This document shows positions 40,287 through 40,917 of a stretch of DNA of 40,917 bases, piece by piece. The stretch's first letter is position 1. Each line of letters begins with the position of its first letter. Origin of the DNA: Variovorax boronicumulans NBRC 103145. GTDB lineage: Bacteria; Pseudomonadota; Gammaproteobacteria; Burkholderiales; Burkholderiaceae_C. The stretch covers positions 1 to 40,917 of the forward strand of contig NZ_BCUS01000054.1 of NCBI RefSeq assembly GCF_001591345.1, written 5' to 3'. The position numbers and the translations under genes were made by a program. The notes under the pieces were generated by a model that did no database searches, was not told the origin of the DNA, and worked only from the letters and a program-made list of their open reading frames with translations.

Positions 40287-40917
40287 ATGACTTCCGCCGC
40301 CATGCCCGCAGCCCCTGCTGCGATCCACACCTGGTCGACCGACACCGTGCCGCCGCCGCAGCGGCTGGACTACTGGATCGGCGCGGTCTGCGAAGGCTTT
40401 CTCGAAATGGACGTGACCAGCCCGCTGGCCGGCCGCTTCGGCGCCTCGCTCGAATCCGCGCCGCTCGGGCCGCTGCACGTGAACCGGGTGCGCGGCAGCG
40501 CGCAGGACGTCTACCGCACGCGCCGCGCCATCGCCCACAGCCGCCACAACTTCTACTACCTGCTGTGCAAGGCCGACTCGCCCTGGGTCGCGGTGCAGGA
40601 AGAGCGCTCGGCCCGCCTGCTGCCCGGCGACGCGGTGCTGGTCGATTCGCGGCGCTGCTACGCCTTTCACCTGCAGCAGTCCGCCGACACGGTGTCGATC
40701 GAGTTGCCGACCGCGTGGGTCGAGTCGTGGCTGCCCGACGCCGGCGACCACGTGGCGCGCCGCATCGATGGCCACAGCGGCTGGGGCGCGGCACTCAGCG
40801 GCTTCGCGCAGGCGCTGTCGCCCGAGGTGGCCCTGAGGCCGCCGCTGCCGGCGGCGCTGCTGGCCGACCAGCTCGGCGGCCTGCTGGCCCTGGCGCTCGG
40901 CCCGGGAGGCGGTGGGG
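40287..40917 (+). CDS. AraC-family transcriptional regulator, N-terminal part (3' end outside window)
   Basis: About 210 codons are present. The visible part resembles the AraC-binding-like domain of FeaR-type regulators: RLDYWIGAVCEGFLEMDVTS, then HSRHNFYYLLCKADSPWVAV, LLPGDAVLVDSRRCYAFHLQ and IELPTAWVESWLPD. The C-terminal helix-turn-helix domain lies beyond the window. FeaR-type proteins control catabolism of aromatic amines and acids. It is divergent from gnd, which it may or may not regulate; its usual target would be a downstream operon outside the window. Confidence 0.8.
   Translation, partial: MTSAAMPAAPAAIHTWSTDTVPPPQRLDYWIGAVCEGFLEMDVTSPLAGRFGASLESAPLGPLHVNRVRGSAQDVYRTRRAIAHSRHNFYYLLCKADSPWVAVQEERSARLLPGDAVLVDSRRCYAFHLQQSADTVSIELPTAWVESWLPDAGDHVARRIDGHSGWGAALSGFAQALSPEVALRPPLPAALLADQLGGLLALALGPGGGG

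Noticed and set aside
38641..40290. 549-codon plus-strand frame opposite gnd
   Set aside because: It is antisense to 6-phosphogluconate dehydrogenase, which is unambiguous.

Overview
The window is about 41 kb of GC-rich, densely packed bacterial chromosome. It carries TRAP and Bug (TctC-type) periplasmic solute-binding proteins, IclR/LysR regulator switches, a polyhydroxyalkanoate depolymerase and a cobalt-type nitrile hydratase resembling that of Comamonas. Together these point to a soil betaproteobacterium of the Comamonadaceae, most probably Variovorax or a close relative. This is an inference from gene style and remembered homologues, not from a marker gene. No rRNA, tRNA, insertion sequence, phage gene or CRISPR array was seen.

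Layout. (1) 1-6583: a TRAP uptake locus. A minus-strand run (dctP1, a type II dehydroquinase, dctQ, dctM, an ELWxxDGT-repeat secreted protein cut by the window edge) faces an IclR regulator and a second dctP across an operator with three alternating half-sites. (2) 6640-10833: a YcxB-like membrane protein, NADP-type glutamate dehydrogenase, a small unknown protein, and a MerR regulator divergent from an Old-Yellow-Enzyme-type oxidoreductase with a textbook 19-bp-spacer promoter. (3) 10841-16463: thyA, folA and an App1-type phosphatase on the minus strand, then a nitrile hydratase cluster (alpha, beta, accessory), then a GlcD/D2HGDH-like FAD dehydrogenase. (4) 16460-22452: small housekeeping and unknown genes (DUF2069, YihY, DUF962, thioredoxin fold, NAD(P)-binding protein, alpha/beta hydrolase, O-acetylhomoserine sulfhydrylase, CBS pair). 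(5) 22597-25689: a Bug binding protein coupled to an unusual adenosine-deaminase-family enzyme, divergent from a LysR regulator. (6) 25686-28748: a GNAT-like protein with a long leader, PHB depolymerase, and a glutathione S-transferase. (7) 28759-32045: an IclR regulator divergent from a Bug protein and a lone phthalate-dioxygenase-like Rieske oxygenase. (8) 32129-33105: a phosphoribosyltransferase and a DOPA-dioxygenase-like protein. (9) 33113-36894: an operon of DUF4166, a membrane-anchored SRPBCC protein, a methyltransferase, a DCC-family protein and a GbsR/MarR-like regulator; two matching operators tie the regulator to the operon. (10) 37029-40917: a PA0069-type radical SAM protein under a LexA-box-like site, gluconate kinase and 6-phosphogluconate dehydrogenase (convergent), and the N-terminal part of an AraC regulator.

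Much of the window is regulator/transport/enzyme modules for scavenging small organic acids, aromatics, nitriles and purine-like compounds. The best candidates for something undescribed are the GbsR-controlled DUF4166/SRPBCC/methyltransferase/DCC operon, the TRAP locus built around a divergent dehydroquinase, and the Bug/deaminase pair. Several genes lack a ribosome-binding site and have a -10 box only 6-7 nt before the start codon, which suggests leaderless transcripts.
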